DNA from: Tannerella sp. oral taxon 808
GTDB taxonomy: Bacteria; Bacteroidota; Bacteroidia; Bacteroidales; Tannerellaceae
DNA: 5,851 nt
NCBI GenBank assembly: GCA_002890585.1
Contig: MIQB01000113.1
Location: 1 to 5,851, forward strand
Direction of reading: 5' to 3'
Below, piece after piece: positions 1 through 5,791 of this stretch. The translations under genes and the position numbers were made by a program. The notes beneath the pieces were generated by a model that was not told the DNA's origin, made no database searches, and saw nothing but the letters and a program-made list of their open reading frames with translations. How positions within the stretch are numbered: position 1 is the first letter of the stretch; each line of letters opens with the position of its first letter.

Positions 1-757
1 AAGCCATCTCAATGTCAGCCGTGGCGCCAGCCTCCTGCATGTGGTAGCCGGAGATGGAGATGGAGTTGAACTTGGGCATCTTCTGCGAGGTATACTCGAA
101 GATGTTGGCGATGATGCGCATCGAAAATTCAGGTGGGTAGATGTACGTGTTACGCACCATGAACTCCTTGAGGATGTCGTTTTGGATCGTGCCCTGCATC
201 TCTTCGAGCTTGGCTCCCTGCTCCAGCCCGGCGTTGATGTAGAACGCGAGGACGGGCAGCACGGCGCCGTTCATCGTCATGGAGACGGACATCTTGCTCA
301 GAGGAATGCCATCGAAAAGCACCTTCATGTCTTCGAGCGAGCAGATGGATACACCGGCTTTACCAACGTCACCCACCACTCGGGGGTTGTCGGCGTTGTA
401 TCCGCGGTGCGTCGGCAGGTCGAAGGCTACGGAGAGGCCTTTCTGGCCTGAGGCGAGGTTGCGGCGATAGAAGGCGTTTGACTCTTCGGCTGTGGAGAAT
501 CCGGCGTACTGGCGGATGGTCCAAGGGCGCATGGCGTACATGCCGCTGTACGGGCCACGCAGGTAGGGCGGCAGACCGGAGGCATAGTGCAGATGCTCCA
601 TGCCGTTGAGGTCTTCTTTCGTGTATACGGATTTCACCTGAATGTGTTCAGGCGTTTTCCAATCGGCGGTGATGCCGTTGGACTTGGCCCACTTCGCGGC
701 ATCCGTCGCAGCGAAGCCGGCTGTCTTGATATCGATATTTCTAAAGTTCGGTCTCAT
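1..757 (-). CDS. mutB: Methylmalonyl-CoA mutase large (catalytic) subunit, N-terminal part, cut by the window edge
   Basis: The first 252 codons are present; the gene runs off the left edge. Known members are about 700-730 residues, so roughly a third is here. The family interconverts (R)-methylmalonyl-CoA and succinyl-CoA with adenosylcobalamin in the cytoplasm. The visible part is the start of the substrate-binding TIM barrel and is highly conserved: RPWTIRQYAGFST (residues 77-89), FDLPTHRGY (112-120), SMTMNGAVLP (159-168), GTIQNDILKEFMVRNTYIYP (189-208) and SISGYHMQEAGATADIE (234-250). By family comparison, Tyr84, Arg202, Tyr238 and His239 match the active-site Tyr89, Arg207, Tyr243 and His244 of the Propionibacterium enzyme, so it looks catalytically intact. 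The cobalamin-binding domain lies outside the window. The ATG at 757 is 6 bases after the small-subunit stop, so the two are co-transcribed and perhaps translationally coupled. No Shine-Dalgarno motif is visible. Identification is very secure. Confidence 0.97.
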   Translation of the reverse strand, partial: MRPNFRNIDIKTAGFAATDAAKWAKSNGITADWKTPEHIQVKSVYTKEDLNGMEHLHYASGLPPYLRGPYSGMYAMRPWTIRQYAGFSTAEESNAFYRRNLASGQKGLSVAFDLPTHRGYNADNPRVVGDVGKAGVSICSLEDMKVLFDGIPLSKMSVSMTMNGAVLPVLAFYINAGLEQGAKLEEMQGTIQNDILKEFMVRNTYIYPPEFSMRIIANIFEYTSQKMPKFNSISISGYHMQEAGATADIEMA

Positions 758-763
758 AAGTGA

Positions 764-2626
764 TCAAAGCAGTTTGGCGTTAAACTTCTGAAGCGTCTCT
801 AAGACGTTCGATCTCACGTGGATGAAATGCTCGATGCCGGCGGCTTTCAAATCCTCCATGCAAGCCGGAGCACCAGCCACGACAAAGAGTTCTTTGCCGT
901 CGATCAGCTTGAAAGCCTCGGGGGCATAGGTGGCATACTCGTCGTCGCTCGAGCAGAGGACGATGATGTCGGCCTTCTTCTCGCGGGCGGCCTTCACGCC
1001 AGCCTCAACGGTATCGAAGCCGAGGTTGTCGATGATCTCGTAGCCTGCGCAGGCGAAGAAGTTGGACGAGAATTGCGAGCGAGCCAGACGCATGGCCAGG
1101 TTTCCGATGGTCAGCATGAACACTTTCGGGCGCTTGCCGCTGTGCTCGGTGGCCAGACGGAGGGCTTCAAACTCGGAGGCGCCGCGAGAGAAGTCGAGCT
1201 TCTCGATGGCGGCTTCTTTGCTGCAACCGCAGCTGTGACCGGTGCACTCTTCGGCCTCGATCTTATTGCCGGCCATCTCTGTGAAATTCGGGAAGGTATT
1301 CGTGCCGAGCAGGCTAATGCGGCGCGTGGCGATGAGCTTCTTGCGCGCTGCGTTCGATTCGTTGATGGCCTTCTGCACCTCGCCGGCATTGGCTACGACC
1401 GTGAAGCCGCCCTTGTCCTCAACCTCGAGGAAGAGCTTCCATGCGGCATCGGCCATTGATTGCGTCAGGATTTCCACGTAATAGGAACCGGCAGCGGGGT
1501 CGACCACCTTGTCGAAGTGGCACTCTTCCTTGAGCAGGAGCTGCTGGTTGCGGGCGATGCGCTCCGAAAATTCGTCGGGCTCTTTGAAGGCGCTGTCGTA
1601 AGGTTTGACGGTGATGGAGTCTACGCCGGCGATGGCGGCTGACATCGTCTCCGTCTGTGTACGGAGCAAGTTGACATAGGCGTCGAATACGGTCATGTTC
1701 CACTCCGATGAACGTGCATGCACGCGGATCTTGCAGGCACAGTCGCACGAAGGGTTGTAGGCCTTGACGATCTCGGCCCACAGCCAGCGTGCGGCGCGAA
1801 ACTTGGCCATCTCTAAGAAGTAATTCGATGAGATGCCGAAGTTGAACTTGATCTTGTTGGCCACCTTCTCAGCGGGCAGACCGGCGTCGCTCAGTTTGGC
1901 GATCAGGTCGTTACCCCACGCCAAGGCGTAACCCAATTCTTGGGTGATGTACGAGCCGGCATCGTTCAGGTTGCAGGCGTTGACGGCCAGCACACGATAG
2001 CCGGGCAGGGGGTCTGCGGCGTTCACCACGGCTACGGCCTCTGCCACCCATTCGCCAGAGAGTGCTGCGCCCTTGACGAGCGGTTTCTTGAGGGGGTCGT
2101 AAGCCACGGAGCCTTCGACTTTCGAGAGGTCGATGCCTTTGGACTTGAAATAATCGGCGAGGATGCCGATCAGCTCCACCGCGTGGTGGTTGCAGGTGCG
2201 GAAGTTGAGTTCCGTAGCTACCGGATCGATGCCATCAAGCAGGGCTGCGATGTTCGGGGCATTGACCAGTGAGCCTTTCACATTGAATCCGAGGGCTGTC
2301 ACGCCGCTCTCGGTGATGAGGCGCCGGGCTTTTTCGTTGGCTGCCGCGCAGTCATCTACATCGATGTCTTGACGGATGAGCCATTTGTTGGAGACTTTCG
2401 TTCCGCGCACATAGGGGAACTCTCCGGGCAACGACACGGCGGTCGCCATCCCTTCGATGTCTTCGGCGCGATAGAAGGGGTTGACGTTGAACCCTTCGCC
2501 TGTTTTCCAAACTAATTTCTTCTCGAATGGCACGCCTTTGAGATCGGTTGTGATCTTGGCCATCCACGCTTCGGTGGTGACGGGCGGGAACTCCGAGAAC
2601 AGTTTCTCTTTTGCTGCTTCTGCCAT
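764..2626 (-). CDS. mutA: Methylmalonyl-CoA mutase small (non-catalytic) subunit
   Basis: A complete 620-residue protein, the usual length for the small subunit. It pairs with the large subunit to form the cytoplasmic heterodimer that isomerises methylmalonyl-CoA and succinyl-CoA. Residues about 35-440 resemble the mutase TIM barrel, with recognisable segments WNMTVFDAYVNLLRTQTETM (309-328) and VDPAAGSYYVE (375-385). Residues about 498-620 are a degenerate cobalamin-binding-type Rossmann domain: the cobalt-ligating DxHxxG motif is absent, and that region reads TIGNLAMRLA, as expected for the non-catalytic chain. Cysteine clusters occur at 294-298 (CDCAC) and 461-468 (CTGHSCGC). The ATG at 2626 is preceded by an A-rich stretch rather than a Shine-Dalgarno motif, typical of Bacteroidota. 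It is the upstream gene of the pair, ending 6 bases before the large-subunit start. Naming of mutA/mutB differs between organisms; here mutA means the small subunit. Confidence 0.95.
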   Translation of the reverse strand: MAEAAKEKLFSEFPPVTTEAWMAKITTDLKGVPFEKKLVWKTGEGFNVNPFYRAEDIEGMATAVSLPGEFPYVRGTKVSNKWLIRQDIDVDDCAAANEKARRLITESGVTALGFNVKGSLVNAPNIAALLDGIDPVATELNFRTCNHHAVELIGILADYFKSKGIDLSKVEGSVAYDPLKKPLVKGAALSGEWVAEAVAVVNAADPLPGYRVLAVNACNLNDAGSYITQELGYALAWGNDLIAKLSDAGLPAEKVANKIKFNFGISSNYFLEMAKFRAARWLWAEIVKAYNPSCDCACKIRVHARSSEWNMTVFDAYVNLLRTQTETMSAAIAGVDSITVKPYDSAFKEPDEFSERIARNQQLLLKEECHFDKVVDPAAGSYYVEILTQSMADAAWKLFLEVEDKGGFTVVANAGEVQKAINESNAARKKLIATRRISLLGTNTFPNFTEMAGNKIEAEECTGHSCGCSKEAAIEKLDFSRGASEFEALRLATEHSGKRPKVFMLTIGNLAMRLARSQFSSNFFACAGYEIIDNLGFDTVEAGVKAAREKKADIIVLCSSDDEYATYAPEAFKLIDGKELFVVAGAPACMEDLKAAGIEHFIHVRSNVLETLQKFNAKLL

Positions 2627-2670
2627 AAATTTCTTCGTTTAGCTGTTATAAAAAATGACTGTATTGTATT

Positions 2671-2703
2671 CTCTCCTACGCGTTTTTAGGGCGGACGGAG
2701 AGA
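2671..2703 (-). other. Weak inverted repeat in the gap before mutA
   Basis: TCTCTCC at 2670-2676 pairs with GGAGAGA at 2697-2703, giving a 7-base stem with a 20-base loop in the 102-base gap between the SPOR stop and the mutase small-subunit start. On the minus strand a T6 run follows only after about 13 bases, so this is a poor intrinsic terminator. It may be a leader hairpin or chance. No match to the Bacteroidota -7 consensus TAnnTTTG was found in this gap, so it is unclear whether mutA has its own promoter here. Confidence 0.2.
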
Positions 2704-2728
2704 GGGGAGAGGATCCTTTGAGGCTATG

Positions 2729-2968
2729 TCAATGCCTCGCCATGAGCCACGCGGATTGGAACTTCTGCCGCTGCCTCCATTGTGCGAGCGCGGCGGCGGC
2801 AGCTTTCCGGTCTTGGTATCCACCAACGATCACGCGCACGCGCCCAGCATTGTTCGTCACTACTTGGGCGTGTTTGCGATCTTCCGACGGGAGCTCCGAG
2901 ATGAGCTGGCGAGCGGAGACGGAATTATTGAAGCTACCGATGACGATGGAATAGGTCGTCACCTCCAC
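2729..2968 (-). pseudogene. SPOR domain: C-terminal part of the HU-CCDC81/SPOR gene, displaced to another frame
   Basis: This 79-codon frame is a nearly complete SPOR domain: YSIVIGSF at the first strand, then RQLISEL, a middle strand AQVVTNNAGRVRVIVGGY, and a last helix DRKAAAAALAQWRQR. SPOR domains bind denuded peptidoglycan glycans in the periplasm, often at division sites. The domain has no membrane anchor or export signal of its own, and the GTG at 2968 has no independent start signals, so it is best read as the displaced C-terminus of the gene beginning at 3716. Its frame is offset by one base from that gene. Removing one base from the ten-G run at 3010-3019 would join them into one 328-residue protein with linker EQPTPPRPQDEASGKASEKT before the SPOR domain. 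The domain itself shows no decay, which favours a recent, reversible or artefactual frameshift over an old pseudogene. Confidence 0.85.
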
Positions 2969-3716
2969 GGTTTTTTCTGAGGCTTTTCCCGACGCTTCGT
3001 CTTGGGGTCGGGGGGGGGGTAGGCTGCTCTTTTTCGGATAAGTCGTGGAGCAACTCGGAGGGGACGAATCCGGCGGTGTACGAGGTGTTGTCGACTTCTC
3101 TGACTGGTGTGGAGATGGAGAAGTAGAGGGCGACTGCGGCGGCGGCTACGGCGGCTGTTTGCCCGACTACGCGAAGGGCGGTGGGGATGCGCTCCCTCAC
3201 GGCGTGCGGCGGCTGGGTGTGCACCGGTGGGGCGGCGGCTGGCGATGTGGCCGGGGCGGCGAAGGCTGGTGCGGCGGATTCGGGCGTGAGCGGGGGCATA
3301 TAAAATAAAGGTAGGCCATAGGAGCCGATGGCGTAGGCCGAGGTTGCATCGCTGGCGGGATCGAAAAGGAGCGCTCCGTCGTCTGTGCGGCGAAATGCTC
3401 CGATGCCTTCCAGTGTGAGGCGACCGTCGTCTGCGAGGGTGGCTTGCAGGGCGCTGATGTCGTGCCGAATGGCTTGCTGCGCCTCGTTGAAGTCCATGCC
3501 GTAATGCTCCATGTACGATTCGGCCAGCAGGCCATCGTCGTAGGTGAGGGTGGGATTGAAAACGATTTCTTTTCGTGCGGGACGGAAGGCGCACTGCCGG
3601 GGGTTGTGTACGGCTGCATGCCGGCGGAGGAGGAAACCTCCGAAACCGGGAATGATCACGCAGTCGTTAAGAAGGAGTACACGTTCGATATGTAGAGGTA
3701 TCCGTAACACGAGCAC
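2934..3716 (-). CDS. HU-CCDC81-type domain protein with one membrane helix; frame broken before its SPOR domain
   Basis: As read, this is a 260-residue product. Residues about 4-135 look like the bacterial HU-CCDC81 module: IERVLLLNDCVIIPGFGGFL (10-29), FNPTLTYDDGLLAESYMEHY (53-72), then a helical segment and LEGIGAF (102-108). Residues 145-170 are a proline/alanine-rich linker, and about 182-201 form one hydrophobic helix (VVGQTAAVAAAAVALYFS), probably the membrane anchor. In Bacteroidota this architecture normally ends in a periplasmic SPOR domain, suggesting a link between cytoplasmic DNA or filament binding and the cell wall; its precise role is not established. Here the frame shifts inside a C10 run on the coding strand and ends in an unrelated basic tail (SLRKNRGGDDLFHRHR), losing SPOR. 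The start is uncertain: GTG at 3716 or GTG at 3710, with no in-frame ATG nearby and the domain beginning almost at once. Confidence 0.8.
   Translation of the reverse strand: MLVLRIPLHIERVLLLNDCVIIPGFGGFLLRRHAAVHNPRQCAFRPARKEIVFNPTLTYDDGLLAESYMEHYGMDFNEAQQAIRHDISALQATLADDGRLTLEGIGAFRRTDDGALLFDPASDATSAYAIGSYGLPLFYMPPLTPESAAPAFAAPATSPAAAPPVHTQPPHAVRERIPTALRVVGQTAAVAAAAVALYFSISTPVREVDNTSYTAGFVPSELLHDLSEKEQPTPPPTPRRSVGKSLRKNRGGDDLFHRHR
3010..3019. repeat. Ten-G homopolymer tract at the frameshift point
   Basis: A run of ten G on the plus strand (C10 in the coding direction) lies in the linker between the membrane helix and the SPOR domain. With ten bases the upstream frame reads PTPPPTPRR and ends in a basic tail. 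With nine, the frame continues through a polar linker into the SPOR domain. Tracts of this length are prone to slipped-strand mispairing and to sequencing error. Confidence 0.9.
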
Positions 3717-3723
3717 AAAAGTA
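3716..3723 (-). promoter_or_regulatory. Possible Bacteroidota -7 box overlapping the HU/SPOR gene start
   Basis: The minus strand reads TACTTTTG at 3723-3716, an exact match to the known Bacteroidota -7 consensus TAnnTTTG. It overlaps the GTG at 3716 and lies just upstream of the GTG at 3710. No clear -33 TTG element is visible at the expected distance. If it is real, transcription would begin close to or inside the proposed start, implying a leaderless message from GTG 3710 or a later start. It may be chance in an A/T-rich stretch. Confidence 0.3.
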
Positions 3724-3781
3724 TTTTTTTTCAGAATTGAGAAGGAGCAGAATGATGTGTATCAATGGGGGCGGCAGGGTT

Positions 3782-3798
3782 CGTCGATCGAATCGACG
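3782..3798. other. Perfect short inverted repeat in the gap after the ATPase gene
   Basis: CGTCGAT (3782-3788) and ATCGACG (3792-3798) form a perfect 7-base stem with a 3-base loop. On the plus strand it is followed by GGGGA and then T5 at 3803-3807, resembling a plus-strand intrinsic terminator, but no plus-strand gene is seen upstream. On the minus strand, where the genes lie, no T run follows. It could equally be a protein-binding site. Confidence 0.3.
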
Positions 3799-3823
3799 GG
3801 GATTTTTCAAATGTGTGGGCATG

Positions 3824-3863
3824 TGGGGGCTATGACATTGAGGCTTTATTGAAAGAGCCCCCA
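3824..3863. terminator. Possible hairpin terminator downstream of the ATPase gene
   Basis: TGGGGGCT (3824-3831) and AGCCCCCA (3856-3863) form a perfect 8-base GC-rich stem around a 24-base loop, 13 bases past the ATPase stop. Within the loop, GGC-TTT and AAA-GCC segments allow an alternative smaller hairpin on the minus strand. The position suits termination of the ATPase transcript, but on the minus strand no T run follows; the only T4 (3864-3867) is on the plus-strand side. The structure is seen; its role as a terminator is a weak inference. Confidence 0.35.
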
Positions 3864-3876
3864 TTTTCTCAGCCAA

Positions 3877-5415
3877 TCATTTCAGCAACGAGCCGAGCAG
3901 GCCGCGGCCGAACTTGAAGATGGCATTAACGACTTCGCGTTTGGCTTTGGTGCTGGCCATCTTGGTGAGGCTACCGGCGAGGGTGCTGTCTTTTCGACGT
4001 TTCTCTTGACGTTCTTGGCGCTCACGCTCTTGGCGGTCGGCACGGTCGCGGCGTTCTTGTTCCTTTTGCTGGCGGAGTTCTTCCTTTTCGCGGAGGGCGG
4101 TGTCGCGGTCTTGCTGGGCCTGGTTCATGCGGGCGGTGAGGAGCTCGAAGGCCGATTCGCGATCGACGGCTTGGTCGTATTTGCCGAAGAAGGGGGAGGC
4201 CTGGATGAGGTGGCGGCGCTCGTCTGCGGTGAGGGCGCCGGCGCGGCCTTCGGGGGGGATGATGGCGGCGCGCTGCACGATATTGGGGGCGCCGCGGGCA
4301 TCGAGGAAGGAGACGAGGGCTTCGCCGACGGCCAGTTCGGTGATGACGGTGCGGGCGTCGAAGGCGGGGTTGGGCCGGAAGGTGTCGGCGGCGGTGGCGA
4401 CGGCTTTTTGATCGCGGGGGGTGAAGGCGCGGAGGGCGTGCTGCACGCGGTTGCCAAGCTGACCGAGGACGATGTCGGGGATGTCGAGCGGGTTTTGTGT
4501 GCAGAAATACACGCCGACGCCTTTGGAGCGGATGAGGCGGACGACTTGCTCCACCTTCTCGAGCAATGCGCGGGGGATGCCGTTGAATAGCAGATGGGCC
4601 TCGTCGAAGAAGAAGACGAGGCGGGGCCGATCGAGGTCGCCCACTTCGGGGAGGCGCTCGAAGAGCTCGGAGAGGAGGTAGAGGAGGAAGGTGGTGTAGA
4701 GCTTCGGTGAGCGCATGAGGCGGGTGGCGTCGAGGAGGTTGATGACGCCGCGGCCGTCGCGCTGGTTCATGAAGTCGAGGATGTCGAAGGCGGGTTCGCC
4801 GAAGAAGCGGTCGGCGCCTTGGTCTTCGAGGGCAAGCAGCCCGCGCTGTATGGCGCCGATGGTGGCGGCGGAGATGTTGCCGTAGGCGAGGGTGTATCGG
4901 GCGCGCTCTTGGCCGATGTGTTCGAGCATTTTGCGGAGGTCTTTGAGGTCAAAGAGTAGCAGCTGCTCGTCGTCGGCGATGCGGAAGGCGAGGGTGAGGA
5001 CGTTGCTTTGGGTGTCGTTCAGGTCGAGCAGTCGGCTGAGCAGCAGCGGCCCCATCTCGGAGATGGTGGTGCGTAGCGGGTGGCCGTTTTCGCCGAAGAT
5101 GTCCCAGAGGCAGACGGGCGATGCGGCGTATGCGAAGCCACGTTCGGCGAGGTGATGGGCGTCTATGCTGCGCTGCAAGGCAGCGTTTCCGCCGCCGGCG
5201 CAGGCCACGCCGGAGAGGTCGCCTTTGATGTCGGTAGCAAATACGGGGATGCCCATGCGGCTGAATGTCTCGGCCATGTTTTGCAGCGTGCACGTCTTGC
5301 CCGTGCCGGTGGCGCCGGCGATAAGTCCGTGGCGGTTGGCCATCTGTGGGAGCAGGCTGATGTCGTCACCGGCCGCTGTGATGGCGATCAGTGCGTTGTG
5401 ATTGTTGTCTATCAT
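3877..5415 (-). CDS. HerA-like P-loop ATPase of the DUF853 / YjgR family
   Basis: A complete 512-residue protein close in length to E. coli YjgR (about 500). The family belongs to the HerA/FtsK group of ATPases, putative DNA translocases or helicases; the cellular role is not established. Walker A is GATGTGKT (34-41), followed by the family-typical FATDIKGDLSGV (59-70). Walker B is RLVFFFDEAHLLF (265-277), with Asp271 and Glu272 as the likely Mg-binding and catalytic pair. A sensor-like segment FCTQNPLDIPD lies at 304-314, and a conserved basic loop LRAFTPRDQK at 328-337. Residues about 430-476 are a very charged, Arg/Glu/Gln-rich helix, probably a coiled coil, and the end is a short amphipathic tail (VVNAIFKFGRGLLGSLLK). 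No signal peptide or membrane segment is seen, so it is cytoplasmic. The ATG at 5415 is well placed before the first strand; no Shine-Dalgarno motif is visible. A degenerate -7-like box, TACTTCTG, lies at 5445-5438. No nuclease partner (NurA) gene is adjacent. Confidence 0.93.
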   Translation of the reverse strand: MIDNNHNALIAITAAGDDISLLPQMANRHGLIAGATGTGKTCTLQNMAETFSRMGIPVFATDIKGDLSGVACAGGGNAALQRSIDAHHLAERGFAYAASPVCLWDIFGENGHPLRTTISEMGPLLLSRLLDLNDTQSNVLTLAFRIADDEQLLLFDLKDLRKMLEHIGQERARYTLAYGNISAATIGAIQRGLLALEDQGADRFFGEPAFDILDFMNQRDGRGVINLLDATRLMRSPKLYTTFLLYLLSELFERLPEVGDLDRPRLVFFFDEAHLLFNGIPRALLEKVEQVVRLIRSKGVGVYFCTQNPLDIPDIVLGQLGNRVQHALRAFTPRDQKAVATAADTFRPNPAFDARTVITELAVGEALVSFLDARGAPNIVQRAAIIPPEGRAGALTADERRHLIQASPFFGKYDQAVDRESAFELLTARMNQAQQDRDTALREKEELRQQKEQERRDRADRQERERQERQEKRRKDSTLAGSLTKMASTKAKREVVNAIFKFGRGLLGSLLK

Positions 5416-5480
5416 AAGAAGGTCGTTAGAAGTTTGTCAGAAGTAATTAACGTGAGTTCGACATGAAGAAATCCATTTCC

Positions 5481-5641
5481 CCGCCTCGGGGGAAACACCC
5501 TCCCCGCACCGGGGGAAGCACCTTACCTGCATGCGGGGAAGCACCTTACCCGCCTCGGGGGAAGCACCTTACCTGCATGCGGGGAAGCACCTTACCCGCA
5601 CTGGGGGAAGCACCTTACCTGCACCGGGGGAAGCACCTTAC
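5481..5641. repeat. Tandem array of seven GC-rich 23-base units
   Basis: Seven head-to-tail units of exactly 23 bases start at 5481, 5504, 5527, 5550, 5573, 5596 and 5619. Each has a variable 7-8-base head (CCGCCTC, CCGCACC, CTGCATG, CCGCACT or CTGCACC) followed by a near-constant GGGGAAGCACCTTAC. The first unit is the most diverged (AAACACCCTCC). The head CTGCATG recurs in units 3 and 5 and CCGCCTC in units 1 and 4, suggesting duplication of a two-unit block. Two dyads are visible per unit: GGGgAAG-CAC-CTTaCC, and CCCG-CCT-CGGG or its variants at the head. There are no unique spacers, so this is not CRISPR. The period is not a multiple of three, so the open frame across it is not a likely protein. 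The array ends about 65 bases upstream of the ATPase start. Confidence 0.93.
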
Positions 5642-5653
5642 CCAACGGCTCAC

Positions 5654-5791
5654 AGACAACGCAGGCGTTGCGAGTGACGCAAAGCAGGCTTTGTGAGTGA
5701 CACAACGCAGGCTTTGTGGGTGACACAACGCAGGCTTAAGAGATGCTCTTAAGTAGGCTTAAGAGGTGTCACTAAGCAAGCTTAAGAGGTG
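5654..5791. repeat. Second tandem array of six 23-base units with covarying dyads
   Basis: Six diverged units of 23 bases begin at about 5654, 5677, 5700, 5723, 5746 and 5769. Each has a core like (A/C)(A/C)GCAGGC(G/T)TT followed by a tail ending in GTG or ATG. The cores are dyads: CAACGC-AG-GCGTTG at 5657-5670, CAAAGC-AG-GCTTTG at 5680-5693, and CTCTTAAGT-AG-GCTTAAGAG at 5746-5765, where one pair is G-T. The arms differ between these units but still pair, so both sides have changed together; the units at 5700, 5723 and 5769 pair less well. The array begins 12 bases after the GC-rich one, with the same period but a different phase. It lies between the GC-rich array and the right end of the window; no gene is recognisable there. 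Confidence 0.85.
5735..5753. other. Perfect 8-base hairpin within the second array
   Basis: CTTAAGAG (5735-5742) and CTCTTAAG (5746-5753) are perfect inverted copies around the loop ATG. The right arm can also pair with the next CTTAAGAG at 5758-5765, so two mutually exclusive hairpins are possible. A further copy of CTTAAGAG occurs at 5781-5788. No T run follows on either strand, so it is not a standard terminator. Confidence 0.5.

Noticed and set aside
818..1459. 213-codon plus-strand frame opposite mutA
   Set aside because: It lies entirely antisense to a highly conserved mutase gene; long antisense frames are expected in GC-rich coding DNA.
2627..2728. Cobalamin riboswitch or promoter before the mutase operon
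   Set aside because: The gap is only 102 bases, too short for a usual cobalamin riboswitch, and no B12-box-like or TAnnTTTG match was seen.
2959..3594. 211-codon minus-strand frame overlapping the HU/SPOR gene
   Set aside because: It is an alternate frame full of Arg, Pro, Ser and His with no domain; the HU-CCDC81 similarity is in the frame starting at 3716.
3667..3876. 69-codon minus-strand frame covering the gap after the ATPase gene
   Set aside because: It spans the inverted repeats, resembles nothing, and overlaps the start of the HU/SPOR gene in another frame.
4006..4590. 194-codon plus-strand frame opposite the ATPase gene
   Set aside because: It is antisense to a well-supported coding region and rich in Gly, Ala, Val and Glu from GC-rich reverse codons; no recognisable domain.
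5463..5696. Open frame of 77 codons (ATG at 5463, plus strand) across the repeats
   Set aside because: Its sequence is the 23-base repeat translated in rotating frames, giving a recurring proline, glycine and histidine pattern. There is no domain or convincing start signal.
5481..5791. CRISPR-like array
   Set aside because: The units are directly head to tail with a 23-base period and no unique spacers of 30 or so bases, and no cas gene is nearby.
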